From Enterovibrio sp051650965 (GTDB lineage: Bacteria > Pseudomonadota > Gammaproteobacteria > Enterobacterales > Vibrionaceae): a stretch of 64,000 nucleotides of DNA. A program made the position numbers and the translations under genes. Each line of letters opens with the position of its first letter. The stretch's first letter is position 1. Positions 36,114 through 44,744 of this stretch are shown piece after piece. The stretch lies in NCBI GenBank assembly GCA_051650965.1, contig JBOFRL010000097.1, positions 1-64,000 on the forward strand, in the 5' to 3' direction. The notes beneath the pieces are model-generated. The model saw only the letters and a program-made list of their open reading frames with translations. It had not been told where the DNA came from and did not search any database.

Positions 36114-37204
36114 TGCAGCAGTTTGCGCATTTTTCCCCGTTAGAGCAGGCGATGACGCAAACGCCTGCGCTGGACGGTTTGCCGGCAAAAATCATCCACT
36201 TGCACAACGCAAGTGGCATGACGGTTTCGCTGATGGATATTGGCGCGACGTGGCTAAGCTGCAATTTACCGGCTTACGGCGCGCGGCGTGAGGTGCTGTT
36301 GCGCTCGCCTAACATGCTTGAACACCAACGCCAAGGCGCCTATTTTGGCGCCACGGTGGGGCGTGTTGCCAACCGTATCGCGCGCGCCAGTTTTGAGCTC
36401 AATGGGGGCCGCTTTGCGCTCAATGCGAACGAGGGCGAAAAGTGTCTGCACGGCGGAAAAGTCGGTTTTGATAAGCGCCGCTGGCACATTGAGTCGGCTT
36501 CAGCGCAGCGCGCAGTTTTTTCGCTCGCTTCAGTGGATGGCGATCAGGGCTTTCCTGGCAATTTGCAGGTGCGCGTCAGCTTTGAGCTCGACGACAATAA
36601 CCAAGTCACGGTGCGCTATGAAGCGCACTGCGATGCCGATTGTCCGGTTAATCTGACCAACCACGCTTACTTTAATTTAAGCGGCGAAGCTTGCGCCAGC
36701 GATCCTCAAAGCAATGCACTTGCGCATCAGCTGCAAATTTGCGCAAGTCACTATTTGCCTGTGGACGCGCAGATGTTGCCGGTTGGCACCATGCAGCCGG
36801 TTGCGGGCAGCAGCTTTGACTTTACGTCGCGCCAGCGTATTGGCGCAAGAATTGCCGATCCGGCCGTGCAGCAATTTGCTCAAGGCTATGATCACAGCTT
36901 CGTGCTTGATGGCGATAAAACGGATGGCGAGCAGACGGCGCTGACGCTGCTCTGTCCTTTGCAGCAAGTGCGCCTTGAAATTGCCACCACAATGCCGGCG
37001 GTGCAGGTGTATAGCGGCAACTTTTTGTCTGGAAATAAAGGCTTGAGTTGTGAGTATGCGGATCACGCTGGCGTCGCGCTGGAGACGCAATTTTTCCCCA
37101 ATGCGGTCAATGTGCCGGCTTGGAAGGCGCAAAGTGGATTGTTAAAAGCTGGACAAAAGTACGCTCATCACACCCGTTATCGCTTTTTTTTGGCAGCAAC
37201 GTAG
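36113..37204 (+). CDS. galM: Aldose 1-epimerase (mutarotase)
   Basis: Interconverts beta- and alpha-galactose, feeding alpha-galactose to GalK. Conserved family elements are GRVANRIA, LHGG, the NLTNHAYFNL segment with a catalytic His, and a Glu near the C-terminus. It has 363 residues (E. coli 346), with about 15 extra at the N-terminus. The start is fixed by the TAATG overlap with galK. Last gene of galETKM. Confidence 0.95.
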   Translation: MQQFAHFSPLEQAMTQTPALDGLPAKIIHLHNASGMTVSLMDIGATWLSCNLPAYGARREVLLRSPNMLEHQRQGAYFGATVGRVANRIARASFELNGGRFALNANEGEKCLHGGKVGFDKRRWHIESASAQRAVFSLASVDGDQGFPGNLQVRVSFELDDNNQVTVRYEAHCDADCPVNLTNHAYFNLSGEACASDPQSNALAHQLQICASHYLPVDAQMLPVGTMQPVAGSSFDFTSRQRIGARIADPAVQQFAQGYDHSFVLDGDKTDGEQTALTLLCPLQQVRLEIATTMPAVQVYSGNFLSGNKGLSCEYADHAGVALETQFFPNAVNVPAWKAQSGLLKAGQKYAHHTRYRFFLAAT

Positions 37205-37294
37205 CAGATCCGGTTTATGTTTTACATCATTAGTTTCGTGAAATAACATAATGAAATAGAATACAAGCCACGTTAAATAGAACGCATTTTTATT

Positions 37295-37744
37295 GTGGCA
37301 AAAAATACTAAACAAGGCGCCCAGGAAACGGAAAGCCGAATTCACCAAGCAATAATCGATATTTTCATGACTCAAGGGTGGGAAGCTGTCACCTATGGAA
37401 CTATCGCGAAAATGTTAAAATTGAGTCGCAGTGGTGTGCAGCGAGTTGTCCCCACGAAATATGAGATGGTGAAAGTTTTTCAAGGTGAAATATTAAGCTA
37501 TGTATTAGCCAGTATTGACACAACGTCGTCTAAAACTATCGAAAGTTCGTGGCGCGCGGCGCTGCAAGATCGCAAATTTGCTAACTGCATTCGTTACTAT
37601 GTGATGTCAGCTTTTGGCGACACTTTAAGTAAACAGCAGGCACAAGCGCATCTTGAGCAGCTTTATCAGCAAATGGGTAGCGACCAAGTTAAACAGCTAC
37701 TTGGAGAGAGTGTAGACTTTTTTATTCGCGATATAGCGGCGTAA
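37295..37744 (+). CDS. TetR-like transcriptional regulator
   Basis: Small DNA-binding protein of 149 residues with an N-terminal TetR helix-turn-helix: helix 1 AIIDIFMTQGWEAVTYGTIAKML, recognition region LSRSGVQRVVPTKYEMV, residues 17-60. The C-terminal ligand domain is short for the family (typically about 190-210 residues in total). The start is a GTG. It follows galM on the same strand with 90 bases between, but has its own terminator. There is no evidence linking it to galactose. Its target and ligand cannot be told. Confidence 0.75.
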   Translation: MAKNTKQGAQETESRIHQAIIDIFMTQGWEAVTYGTIAKMLKLSRSGVQRVVPTKYEMVKVFQGEILSYVLASIDTTSSKTIESSWRAALQDRKFANCIRYYVMSAFGDTLSKQQAQAHLEQLYQQMGSDQVKQLLGESVDFFIRDIAA

Positions 37745-37772
37745 AAATTGTCCACCTTTTGTAGCAAAAAAT

Positions 37773-37798
37773 AAAAAAGCCTCGTTGAGGCTTTTTTT
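37773..37798. terminator. Bidirectional intrinsic terminator
   Basis: AAAAAAGCCTC (37773-37783) pairs with GAGGCTTTTTT (37787-37797) over GTT. It separates the convergent TetR-like gene and the outer-membrane protein gene. Confidence 0.9.
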
Positions 37799-37817
37799 AT
37801 AGCGAAAGTGGCGAAAA

Positions 37818-38381
37818 TTAAAAGATAAAGCGAGTAGAGAAGATCACGTGATCGCCGTAAACGTCATTGATCCGCGCTTGCATTCCTATAGAAAAAAGCT
37901 CTGTCGCATGAAAACGTCCAGAAACGCCGCCTAGCACGCTATTTTTGTGGCGAAAGTTAATGTGGCCCACTTCTGCGCCAAGCTCAAATTGTGGCCCTAG
38001 CCATTGACGCGCGCCAAGGATCACTTCTACGCCAAATTTGGTGTCACCGTTTAGATAGTCTGGCACGTCAACAACCGCGCGCATGCCGAACTCGCCGTAA
38101 ATATCGGCCCAGTCATTGACTGGCGTGTGAAAGCCAAATAAAAGATTGCCATCTACGTCAGATTCAAAGCGGCTGTCTGCGCGCAGGCGGATGTGTGCGT
38201 TGGGATGAACAGAAAAACTTGCGCCTAATCCGTAAGTTACAGGGCTTGCGCCAATACGCGCTTCAAAATAGTCATAGCTAAAATTGCTAGAATTCAAAGA
38301 CTTTTTATCGTCTTCCGCCACAGCGGCAAAAGAGAATAAACTGATGGTTGAGGCAACAAGTAATAATTTAGGCGTGTGCAT
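37818..38381 (-). CDS. Small outer-membrane beta-barrel protein
   Basis: A 187-residue protein with a signal peptide ending at AVA (about residue 22), then alternating aromatic/polar segments typical of amphipathic strands, closing with a terminal phenylalanine (STRFIF). The C-terminal F and strand pattern indicate a BAM-assembled barrel of about eight strands. I do not recognise a family. It lies upstream of nothing obvious and is transcribed alone, convergent with the TetR-like gene. The start ATG is at 38381. Confidence 0.7.
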   Translation of the reverse strand: MHTPKLLLVASTISLFSFAAVAEDDKKSLNSSNFSYDYFEARIGASPVTYGLGASFSVHPNAHIRLRADSRFESDVDGNLLFGFHTPVNDWADIYGEFGMRAVVDVPDYLNGDTKFGVEVILGARQWLGPQFELGAEVGHINFRHKNSVLGGVSGRFHATELFSIGMQARINDVYGDHVIFSTRFIF

Positions 38382-38574
38382 AGGATCACAGCTCAGTCAG
38401 GGATAAGTTATTGTATTGTAGATAATTTAAAATCAACTCGGCACTGTTGTTTAATGAAAATTGCTGCATAACACGCATTATCGATTACTTGTTGACCATA
38501 ATTGTTACGCAAGTAAAAACAGTGGTTGATTTCTATGCAAATATGGCGTCTTGTGAGTAAAAAAACGCCGCACA

Positions 38575-39285
38575 TTATGTCAGTGTGATGATCTGCGGCG
38601 CAAATATAGCGCGCGGCAATGGCTCTTTTTGCAAAATTTGCACGCATTGCCAGTACTCTTGCCGCGTTAACTCACGCGCGCCAAGGCTGGCAAGGTGCGA
38701 AGTTAAAATCTGGCATTCAAACAGCTTACCGCCATTTTTTGCAAAGTGGTGTAAAAAGTACCACAGCGCCACTTTGGAGGCATTGGGCTTGAGCGAAAAC
38801 ATCGACTCACCACAAAAAAGCGCGCCTACTGCCACGCCGTACATGCCGCCGATAAGCTCCCCGTCTTGCCACACCTCAACGCTATGCGCATGATTTTTAT
38901 GGTGTAAATCAGTATAAGCCGCGCGCATCTCTTCGGTGATCCACACTTGCTCAGCGCCGCGGTGCAAAGCGCAGTGGCGTATGATCTGAGCAAAACAGTG
39001 ATTGATCGTAACGGTATAGTTTTGTTTTCGTTGAAATTTTTTTAAGCTGCGGCTGACATGAAATTGCTCAGGGATAAAAACCGCGCGCTGCGCCGGCGAC
39101 CACCACAGGTAAGGCGAGTTTGCATCAAACCAAGGGAAGATCGCTTGGCGGTAAGCGGCGAGCAGCCGCGCACAGCTAAGATCGCCGCCAAATGCAAGCA
39201 GCCCATCGGGTGAGGTGCGCGCTAAGTTAAGCGGCGGAAATTGCTCAGGAAAAGCAGGATCAAGCTGTGGCAAGTAAAGGGTCAC
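38575..39285 (-). CDS. aat: Leucyl/phenylalanyl-tRNA--protein transferase
   Basis: Transfers Leu or Phe from tRNA to proteins with N-terminal Arg or Lys, creating N-degrons for ClpS/ClpAP. Characteristic motifs are AYRQAIFPWF, LWWSPAQRAVF, WITEEM and GELIGGMYGVAVGALFCGESMFS. It has 236 residues (E. coli 234). It overlaps the cydC stop by 4 bases, the same order as cydD-cydC-aat in E. coli. infA, which usually follows aat, is absent here. Confidence 0.96.
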   Translation of the reverse strand: MTLYLPQLDPAFPEQFPPLNLARTSPDGLLAFGGDLSCARLLAAYRQAIFPWFDANSPYLWWSPAQRAVFIPEQFHVSRSLKKFQRKQNYTVTINHCFAQIIRHCALHRGAEQVWITEEMRAAYTDLHHKNHAHSVEVWQDGELIGGMYGVAVGALFCGESMFSLKPNASKVALWYFLHHFAKNGGKLFECQILTSHLASLGARELTRQEYWQCVQILQKEPLPRAIFAPQIITLT

Positions 39286-41030
39286 TTCTTTTCTCCATAC
39301 ACTTGATTGGCGTGATAAAAGCTCGCGTAGCGGCCGGCGTTTGCCATTAATGTGGCGTGACAGCCAAACTCAACGAGCTGGCCATTTTCGAGTACCAGCA
39401 AATTGTCCATCTGCTCAAGCAGCACCAAGCGGTGAGTGATGAGCAGCAGCGTTTTATTGTGTGCATGCTCAAGCAATAGCTGCAAAATGTGTTGCTCCGT
39501 CTCTTGATCGAGCCCCTCGGTTGGCTCATCGAGCAGCAAAAGCGGCGCGTCATACAAGATCGCGCGCGCAACGCCAATACGCCGCTGCTCTCCGCCCGAA
39601 AGCGGCCTTCCGCCATCACCAAGCCACTGCTCAAGGCCGTGCTTAGCAAGATGCGAAAGCCCAACCTTGTCAAGGATCGCGAGCAGCTCTTGCTCGCTCG
39701 CTGCAGGTTTGGCGAGACGCAAATTGTCTGCCAAGCTGCAATTTAAAATATCGACGCGCTGACTGACCACCGCTACCGCCGAGCGCAGCGCCCGCTCGCT
39801 GAATGCGTCGATGGGCTTTTCATCGAGGTAAATTTGCCCGCAACTTGGCGCAAATGCGCGCGTGATAAGCTTTAGCAGTGTCGATTTGCCTGAGCCCGTT
39901 TTGCCAAGAACGGCTAGCTTTTGGCCTTTTTCTAGCGAGAAGCTGATGTTGGCTAGCGCCGGCTGCACCGCATTGAGGTAGCTAAAGCTGACGTTGTCAA
40001 AATGCAGCGCACAGGTTTGTGGCGCGGCTGGTGTTTCATTGGCCGCTTGCGCAAAGCTGACCGCAGGCACCGCGTGTAAAATTTCGGTCAAGCGTTCGGC
40101 TGATTGTGTAGTCTGGCTTAAAAACTGAAACGCGCCCGCGAGCGGCAGCAGCAGTTCAAAACTTGCCATGGTCGCAAACACCACCATTGCCAATTTGGGA
40201 TCGGCGATCTCACTGCCCACGCCATCTGCGCCAAACCACAGCATCGCGATAGTGCTAAAACCTGCGCAGGCGATCAGCAGGCCATTAGCAAATGCGCTGA
40301 TCTGACTCATTTTTTGTTGCGCGGCGAGCAGAGCTTGCTCGTGCTGCTCAATTTTACTGCGGTAATGCGCGCTGGCAGCGAAAAGCTCAAGCTCCGCATG
40401 GCCTTGCAGCCAGTCGAGCAGCGCAACGCGCAGCTGCGATTTGGTTTGCGTCAGCGTTTTACCGTACGGTTTGCCAAGGTAAAAGAAAATCACGGGCAGC
40501 GCCAATAAGAACAGCAGCAAAATCGAGCCCAGCAGCATGCCAAGCTGCAGATCAAAGCAAGCGATAAACATGCTGCACAGGAGAATGGCGACAAATCCGG
40601 CCACCAGCGGGCTGATCAGGCGCAGATAAAGGTGATCCATCGCATCGACGTCGGCGGTGATGCGGTTGAGCAGATCGGCGTCGCGGATATTGGCGATTTT
40701 GCCAGGAATGAGCGGCGCGAGTTTGTCAAAAAAGAGCTGGCGCAGCGAGGTGAGGAGCTTAAACGTCGCGTCATGGCTGACAACGCGCTCCGTCCACCGT
40801 CCGCCGGTGCGCATCAGCGACAATCCGCGCACGGCCGCGGCTGGCAGCATATAGTTAAAATAGGTGGCCGCGCTTAAGGCGGTGACCGCCGACGCCGACA
40901 AAAACCAGCCAGACAACGTCAAAAGGCCAATGCTAGCCAAAAGCGTGAGCAGCGCGAGCAAAATGCCAAGGCCCAAAGGCGCGCAGTGCTTGCGGTAAAG
41001 CGCCCAAAAAGGTTGCAATGTCTTCATCAA
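39282..41030 (-). CDS. cydC: Glutathione/cysteine ABC exporter subunit CydC
   Basis: Half of the heterodimeric ABC transporter CydDC, which exports glutathione and cysteine to the periplasm (or binds heme, in some work) and is needed for cytochrome bd assembly. Six membrane helices lie in the first ~310 residues. The nucleotide-binding domain has Walker A GKTGSGKST, signature LSGGEQRRIG and Walker B LLLLDEPTEGLD. It has 582 residues (E. coli 573). It overlaps cydD by 4 bases. Confidence 0.95.
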   Translation of the reverse strand: MMKTLQPFWALYRKHCAPLGLGILLALLTLLASIGLLTLSGWFLSASAVTALSAATYFNYMLPAAAVRGLSLMRTGGRWTERVVSHDATFKLLTSLRQLFFDKLAPLIPGKIANIRDADLLNRITADVDAMDHLYLRLISPLVAGFVAILLCSMFIACFDLQLGMLLGSILLLFLLALPVIFFYLGKPYGKTLTQTKSQLRVALLDWLQGHAELELFAASAHYRSKIEQHEQALLAAQQKMSQISAFANGLLIACAGFSTIAMLWFGADGVGSEIADPKLAMVVFATMASFELLLPLAGAFQFLSQTTQSAERLTEILHAVPAVSFAQAANETPAAPQTCALHFDNVSFSYLNAVQPALANISFSLEKGQKLAVLGKTGSGKSTLLKLITRAFAPSCGQIYLDEKPIDAFSERALRSAVAVVSQRVDILNCSLADNLRLAKPAASEQELLAILDKVGLSHLAKHGLEQWLGDGGRPLSGGEQRRIGVARAILYDAPLLLLDEPTEGLDQETEQHILQLLLEHAHNKTLLLITHRLVLLEQMDNLLVLENGQLVEFGCHATLMANAGRYASFYHANQVYGEKK

Positions 41031-42763
41031 AAAACCTCAGCAGGCAGAACGTTGTTGACCAAAACGCCTTGATGCAGATGCAAAATTTGATCGTAGGTGA
41101 CGCTTGGGTCGAGTTTGTGGGTAATGAGCAGCATGGTGCGCCCTTGTGTAGCATGCTGCAAGCTGTGATTGATCTGCTGCTCGCTGGCCGCGTCAAGGCT
41201 GCTGGTGGGCTCGTCAAGCAGCCAGCATTGCCCGTTTTGCAGCAGTGCGCGCGCCAGAGCGATGCGCTGCGCTTGTCCAACCGACAGGCCCGAGGCGCGA
41301 TCGCCAATCACATAATCAAGTCCGCTAGGCAATTTATTAATAAATTCATCGACATGCGAAAACAATAAAATGGGCGCCAGCTGCTGATCGGCGATCATCG
41401 GCGCGCCAAGTAAAATGTTTTCCCGCACAGTGCCATGAAAAAGCTGCGGATTTTGCCCAACCCAGCTGATCTGCTTGCGCCACGAAGAGAGCTCGCATTG
41501 CTTAAGCTCTACGCCATTAACAGTGAGGCTGCCTTGATAGGGCAAAAAGCCAAGTAACGCATTGAAAAGGCTCGTTTTGCCGCTGCCGCTGTGACCGATG
41601 ATCGCCACATGTTCGCCGGCGTTAATGGTGAAATTAAGCGGCCCGACCAGCGGCGTGCCATCAGGGCTTAGCACAACTAATTCACGCGCCTCTAGCGTGA
41701 TAGCGCCTGGTGCGAGCGAAATTTGTTCTAGCTCTGCTGTCGGCAACCCATTATTTTTTTTAAGTAAATCATCCGCTTGATTGAAAAAATCCACAAGCGC
41801 GACGGCCGCGCCAAGTGCCTGCGCTTTGGCGTGGTAAAACGTGCCAAGCTCGCGCAGCGGCTGATAAAACTCCGGCGCCAAAAGCAGCAGCAGCAGGCCG
41901 GTAAACAGCGTGATCGGCGCGCCGTAATGGCCAAAATTGAGCTCGCCTAAATAACTAAAGCCCAAATAAACCGCAGTGAGCGCGATGGAGAGCGAGGTAA
42001 AAAATTCCAAAATCGCCGATGAGAGAAACGCAAGGCGCAGCACTTCCATGGTATGGACGCGAAATGCCTGCGAGGCCTTTTCAAGTTTTTGGCTTTGCGC
42101 GCTCACTTGATCAAAAAGTCGAATAGTTTCCATCGCTTGCAGGCGGTTATAAAAAAAGGCCGACAAGCGTTGCAGCGCGCGTGCGTTACGCCGGTTGGCG
42201 TCGGCGGCGCCTTTGCCCACCAAGATCATAAACAGCGGCACAAGCGGCGCGGTCAGCACAAATATGAGTCCTACCGCCCAGTTAAGCGGGAAAACCACCA
42301 GCAAGATCAGCAGCGGCAGCAGTACGACGATGGCAAGCTGTGGCAGGTAGCGTGCAAAAAAATCGTGCAGCTGCTCAGCTTGTTCAAACAGCAAATTCGC
42401 CCAACTTCCAGCAGGCTTTCCCTGAATGGTGGCGCTGCCAAGTTGCTGCAGCCTATCGAGCAGCTGTTTGCGGATCTGCTGTCGCACCGCCTCGGCCGCT
42501 TTATACGCGACGATCTCTTTAAAAGTGCTGCACAGCGCGCGCAGGCAAATTGCGCCCGCTAGCAATAAAAAGGCGGGAATAAGCTGCTGTTTGTCGGTCT
42601 GCTCAATGATCAGCGCATGCAAAATGTGCGCAAGTAGCCCCGCTTGTGCCAGCAAAAAAAGGCCGGCGGCAAACGCGAGCAGCACACTTAAAGCGAGCCA
42701 TTTTTTCCCAAGTTTGCTTTGGCTGCGAAGCCATGCATTGAGCGCACGTTGTTGCTTCTCCAT
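41027..42763 (-). CDS. cydD: Glutathione/cysteine ABC exporter subunit CydD
   Basis: Other half of CydDC. The N-terminus matches E. coli CydD (LRSQSKLGKKWL, then LAQAGLLAHILHALI), and the segment VGKGAADANRR is diagnostic. Walker A is GHSGSGKTS, signature LSVGQAQRIAL, and Walker B WLLDEPTSSLD. It has 578 residues (E. coli 588). It is upstream of cydC in the same operon and separated from trxB by a terminator, so it is likely transcribed from its own promoter in the gap at 42764-42930. Confidence 0.95.
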   Translation of the reverse strand: MEKQQRALNAWLRSQSKLGKKWLALSVLLAFAAGLFLLAQAGLLAHILHALIIEQTDKQQLIPAFLLLAGAICLRALCSTFKEIVAYKAAEAVRQQIRKQLLDRLQQLGSATIQGKPAGSWANLLFEQAEQLHDFFARYLPQLAIVVLLPLLILLVVFPLNWAVGLIFVLTAPLVPLFMILVGKGAADANRRNARALQRLSAFFYNRLQAMETIRLFDQVSAQSQKLEKASQAFRVHTMEVLRLAFLSSAILEFFTSLSIALTAVYLGFSYLGELNFGHYGAPITLFTGLLLLLLAPEFYQPLRELGTFYHAKAQALGAAVALVDFFNQADDLLKKNNGLPTAELEQISLAPGAITLEARELVVLSPDGTPLVGPLNFTINAGEHVAIIGHSGSGKTSLFNALLGFLPYQGSLTVNGVELKQCELSSWRKQISWVGQNPQLFHGTVRENILLGAPMIADQQLAPILLFSHVDEFINKLPSGLDYVIGDRASGLSVGQAQRIALARALLQNGQCWLLDEPTSSLDAASEQQINHSLQHATQGRTMLLITHKLDPSVTYDQILHLHQGVLVNNVLPAEVF

Positions 42764-42921
42764 CTGTGGCGTCCTGGATAGATGTAATTAAATGCTATGA
42801 AGGTAAAAATAGAGCTGCTGCAAAAACTTTTTTTGTCCTTGCCATAGAAAGCGTTTTCTATTCAACACGTTGTGATCAGGCGTGGCAAATTTTTTTAAAC
42901 AAAAAGGGTAAGAAATTGCAT

Positions 42922-42958
42922 GAAAAAAAGCAAAAAGCGGCCTTGATCGCCGCTTTGC
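42922..42958 (-). terminator. Intrinsic terminator of trxB
   Basis: On the minus strand AAAGCGGC and GCCGCTTT form a stem (42934-42941 with 42949-42956) followed by a T-rich run. It sits just after the trxB stop. Confidence 0.75.
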
Positions 42959-42966
42959 AAAATTTT

Positions 42967-43923
42967 TTATTTTAAGAGCTCATCTAAGTAACGTTCAGCA
43001 TCGAGCGCCGCCATGCAGCCTGTGCCCGCCGAGGTGATTGCCTGACGGTAGCTGTGATCCATGATGTCGCCTGCGGCAAAAACGCCAGCGACGCTGGTCT
43101 GGGTGGCGTTGCCGTTAAGGCCCGATTGCACCTGAATATAACCCTGATGCATCGCAAGCTGCTCGGCAAAAATGGCGCTGTTTGGCTTGTGGCCGATGGC
43201 GATGAAGACGCCTGATACGGCGACTTCCTTTTGCTCCGCGCTGTTGGTCGCGTTGAGGCGCACGCCCGTTACGCCAGCGTCGTCACCTAAGATCTCATCC
43301 ACCACGCAGTCGGTGTGCAAAATGATGGTGCCGGCGTTTACTTTTTCCATCAAACGGTCGATGAGAATTTTTTCGGCGCGAAATTGTCCGCGGCGGTGCA
43401 CGAGGTGCACGTGGCTTGCGATGTTGGCCAAATAGAGCGCCTCTTCAACGGCGGTGTTGCCGCCGCCAACAACGGCAACTTCTTGGTTTCTATAAAAAAA
43501 TCCGTCGCAAGTGGCGCAAGCTGAAACGCCGCGGCCTTTAAATTTTTCTTCGCTGGGTAGCCCTAAATATTGCGCAGAGGCGCCGGTTGCAATGATCAGC
43601 GCATCACAGGTGTAAGTCCCTTCGTCGCCAACAAGGCGCAGCGGGCGCTCGTCAAGGTGCGCGGTGTGGATCTGGTCGAAAATGATTTCGGTATTAAAGC
43701 GCATGGCGTGAGCTTGCATCTGCTCCATCAGGGCGGGACCTGTGAGATCCGCCGACGCGCCCGGCCAATTTTCTATTTCTGTGGTGGTGGTGAGCTGGCC
43801 GCCAAGCTGCATGCCGGTGATCATAACCGGATTTAAGTTGGCTCGCGCCGCATAAACGGCTGCGGTATAGCCGGCAGGGCCTGATCCTAAGATCAGCAAA
43901 CGGGCATGTTTTGGGCTGGACAT
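42967..43923 (-). CDS. trxB: Thioredoxin reductase
   Basis: NADPH-dependent flavoenzyme that reduces thioredoxin. The N-terminal FAD motif is GSGPAGYTAAVYAARA, the redox-active disulfide is CATC near residue 137, and the NADPH motif is GGGNTAVEEAL. The C-terminal FAD segment is AAGDIMD. It has 318 residues (E. coli 321). GGAG lies eight bases before the ATG. It lies upstream of cydDC, as in E. coli, and diverges from lrp. Confidence 0.97.
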   Translation of the reverse strand: MSSPKHARLLILGSGPAGYTAAVYAARANLNPVMITGMQLGGQLTTTTEIENWPGASADLTGPALMEQMQAHAMRFNTEIIFDQIHTAHLDERPLRLVGDEGTYTCDALIIATGASAQYLGLPSEEKFKGRGVSACATCDGFFYRNQEVAVVGGGNTAVEEALYLANIASHVHLVHRRGQFRAEKILIDRLMEKVNAGTIILHTDCVVDEILGDDAGVTGVRLNATNSAEQKEVAVSGVFIAIGHKPNSAIFAEQLAMHQGYIQVQSGLNGNATQTSVAGVFAAGDIMDHSYRQAITSAGTGCMAALDAERYLDELLK

Positions 43924-44199
43924 TAAGTGCTCCTTGAAAAAAATAGAGCCGTGATTGTAGAAAAAACGCTCCAGTAATGAAAGTGTTAGTTGTATCGTTC
44001 TTTTTTGCGCAAGCCGGCTCGCTCCAAATTTTCGTATGCGGGAAGGGGAGATGTTTGCGATGGCCTTGTATTTAACGCTAGTATATCGCTTATTTGTTAA
44101 TACCAGTGCATTTAAGTTGTTATCGCTTAAAGACGCAGTGTTTTTTAGTGAAAACGCGGTGCTTTTTGGTGAAAAGTAGTTAAAAGGAGCAATTCACTC

Positions 44200-44688
44200 A
44201 TGACGCAGAGTAAACAAAAGCTGATGAAAGAGTTAGATAAAACTGACCGCAATATTTTGAATGAATTGCAAAAAGATGGCCGTTTGTCCAACGTTGAGCT
44301 GTCAAAACGGGTCGGACTTTCGCCAACGCCATGCCTTGAGCGCATGCGCCGTTTAGAGCGCCAAGGGTACATTTTAGGTTATACCGCGCAGCTCAACCCA
44401 AAGCTGCTCGATGCCTCTTTGCTGGTTTTTGTGGAAATCACTTTGCAAAGCGGTTTGCCTGGCGTTTTTGAGGAGTTTAATCAGGCAGTTAGCGAGCTTG
44501 ATGCCATCCAAGAGTGTCATCTTGTTTCAGGCGATTTCGACTGCCTGTTAAAAGTGCGTGTTCCTGACATGTCAGGTTATCGAAAATTGTTGTCAGAGAC
44601 GTTATTGCGCCTTCCTGGCGTCAATGACACACGAACCTATGTGGTAATGGAAGAGGTCAAGCAGACCACGCATTTGATCCTGAAATAA
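44200..44688 (+). CDS. lrp: Leucine-responsive regulatory protein
   Basis: Global Lrp/AsnC regulator of amino-acid metabolism, transport and pili. The N-terminal helix-turn-helix has LDKTDRNILNELQKDGRLSNVELSKRVGLSPTPCLERMRRLER, close to E. coli Lrp, and the C-terminal RAM domain binds leucine. It has 162 residues (E. coli 164). AGGAG precedes the ATG. It is followed by ftsK, and divergent from trxB, the same arrangement as in E. coli. Confidence 0.97.
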   Translation: MTQSKQKLMKELDKTDRNILNELQKDGRLSNVELSKRVGLSPTPCLERMRRLERQGYILGYTAQLNPKLLDASLLVFVEITLQSGLPGVFEEFNQAVSELDAIQECHLVSGDFDCLLKVRVPDMSGYRKLLSETLLRLPGVNDTRTYVVMEEVKQTTHLILK

Positions 44689-44744
44689 GCGTGGTGTTTG
44701 ATCTAATTTAATCAGCAAAAGAACAGATAGTTGATCAGGTGACG

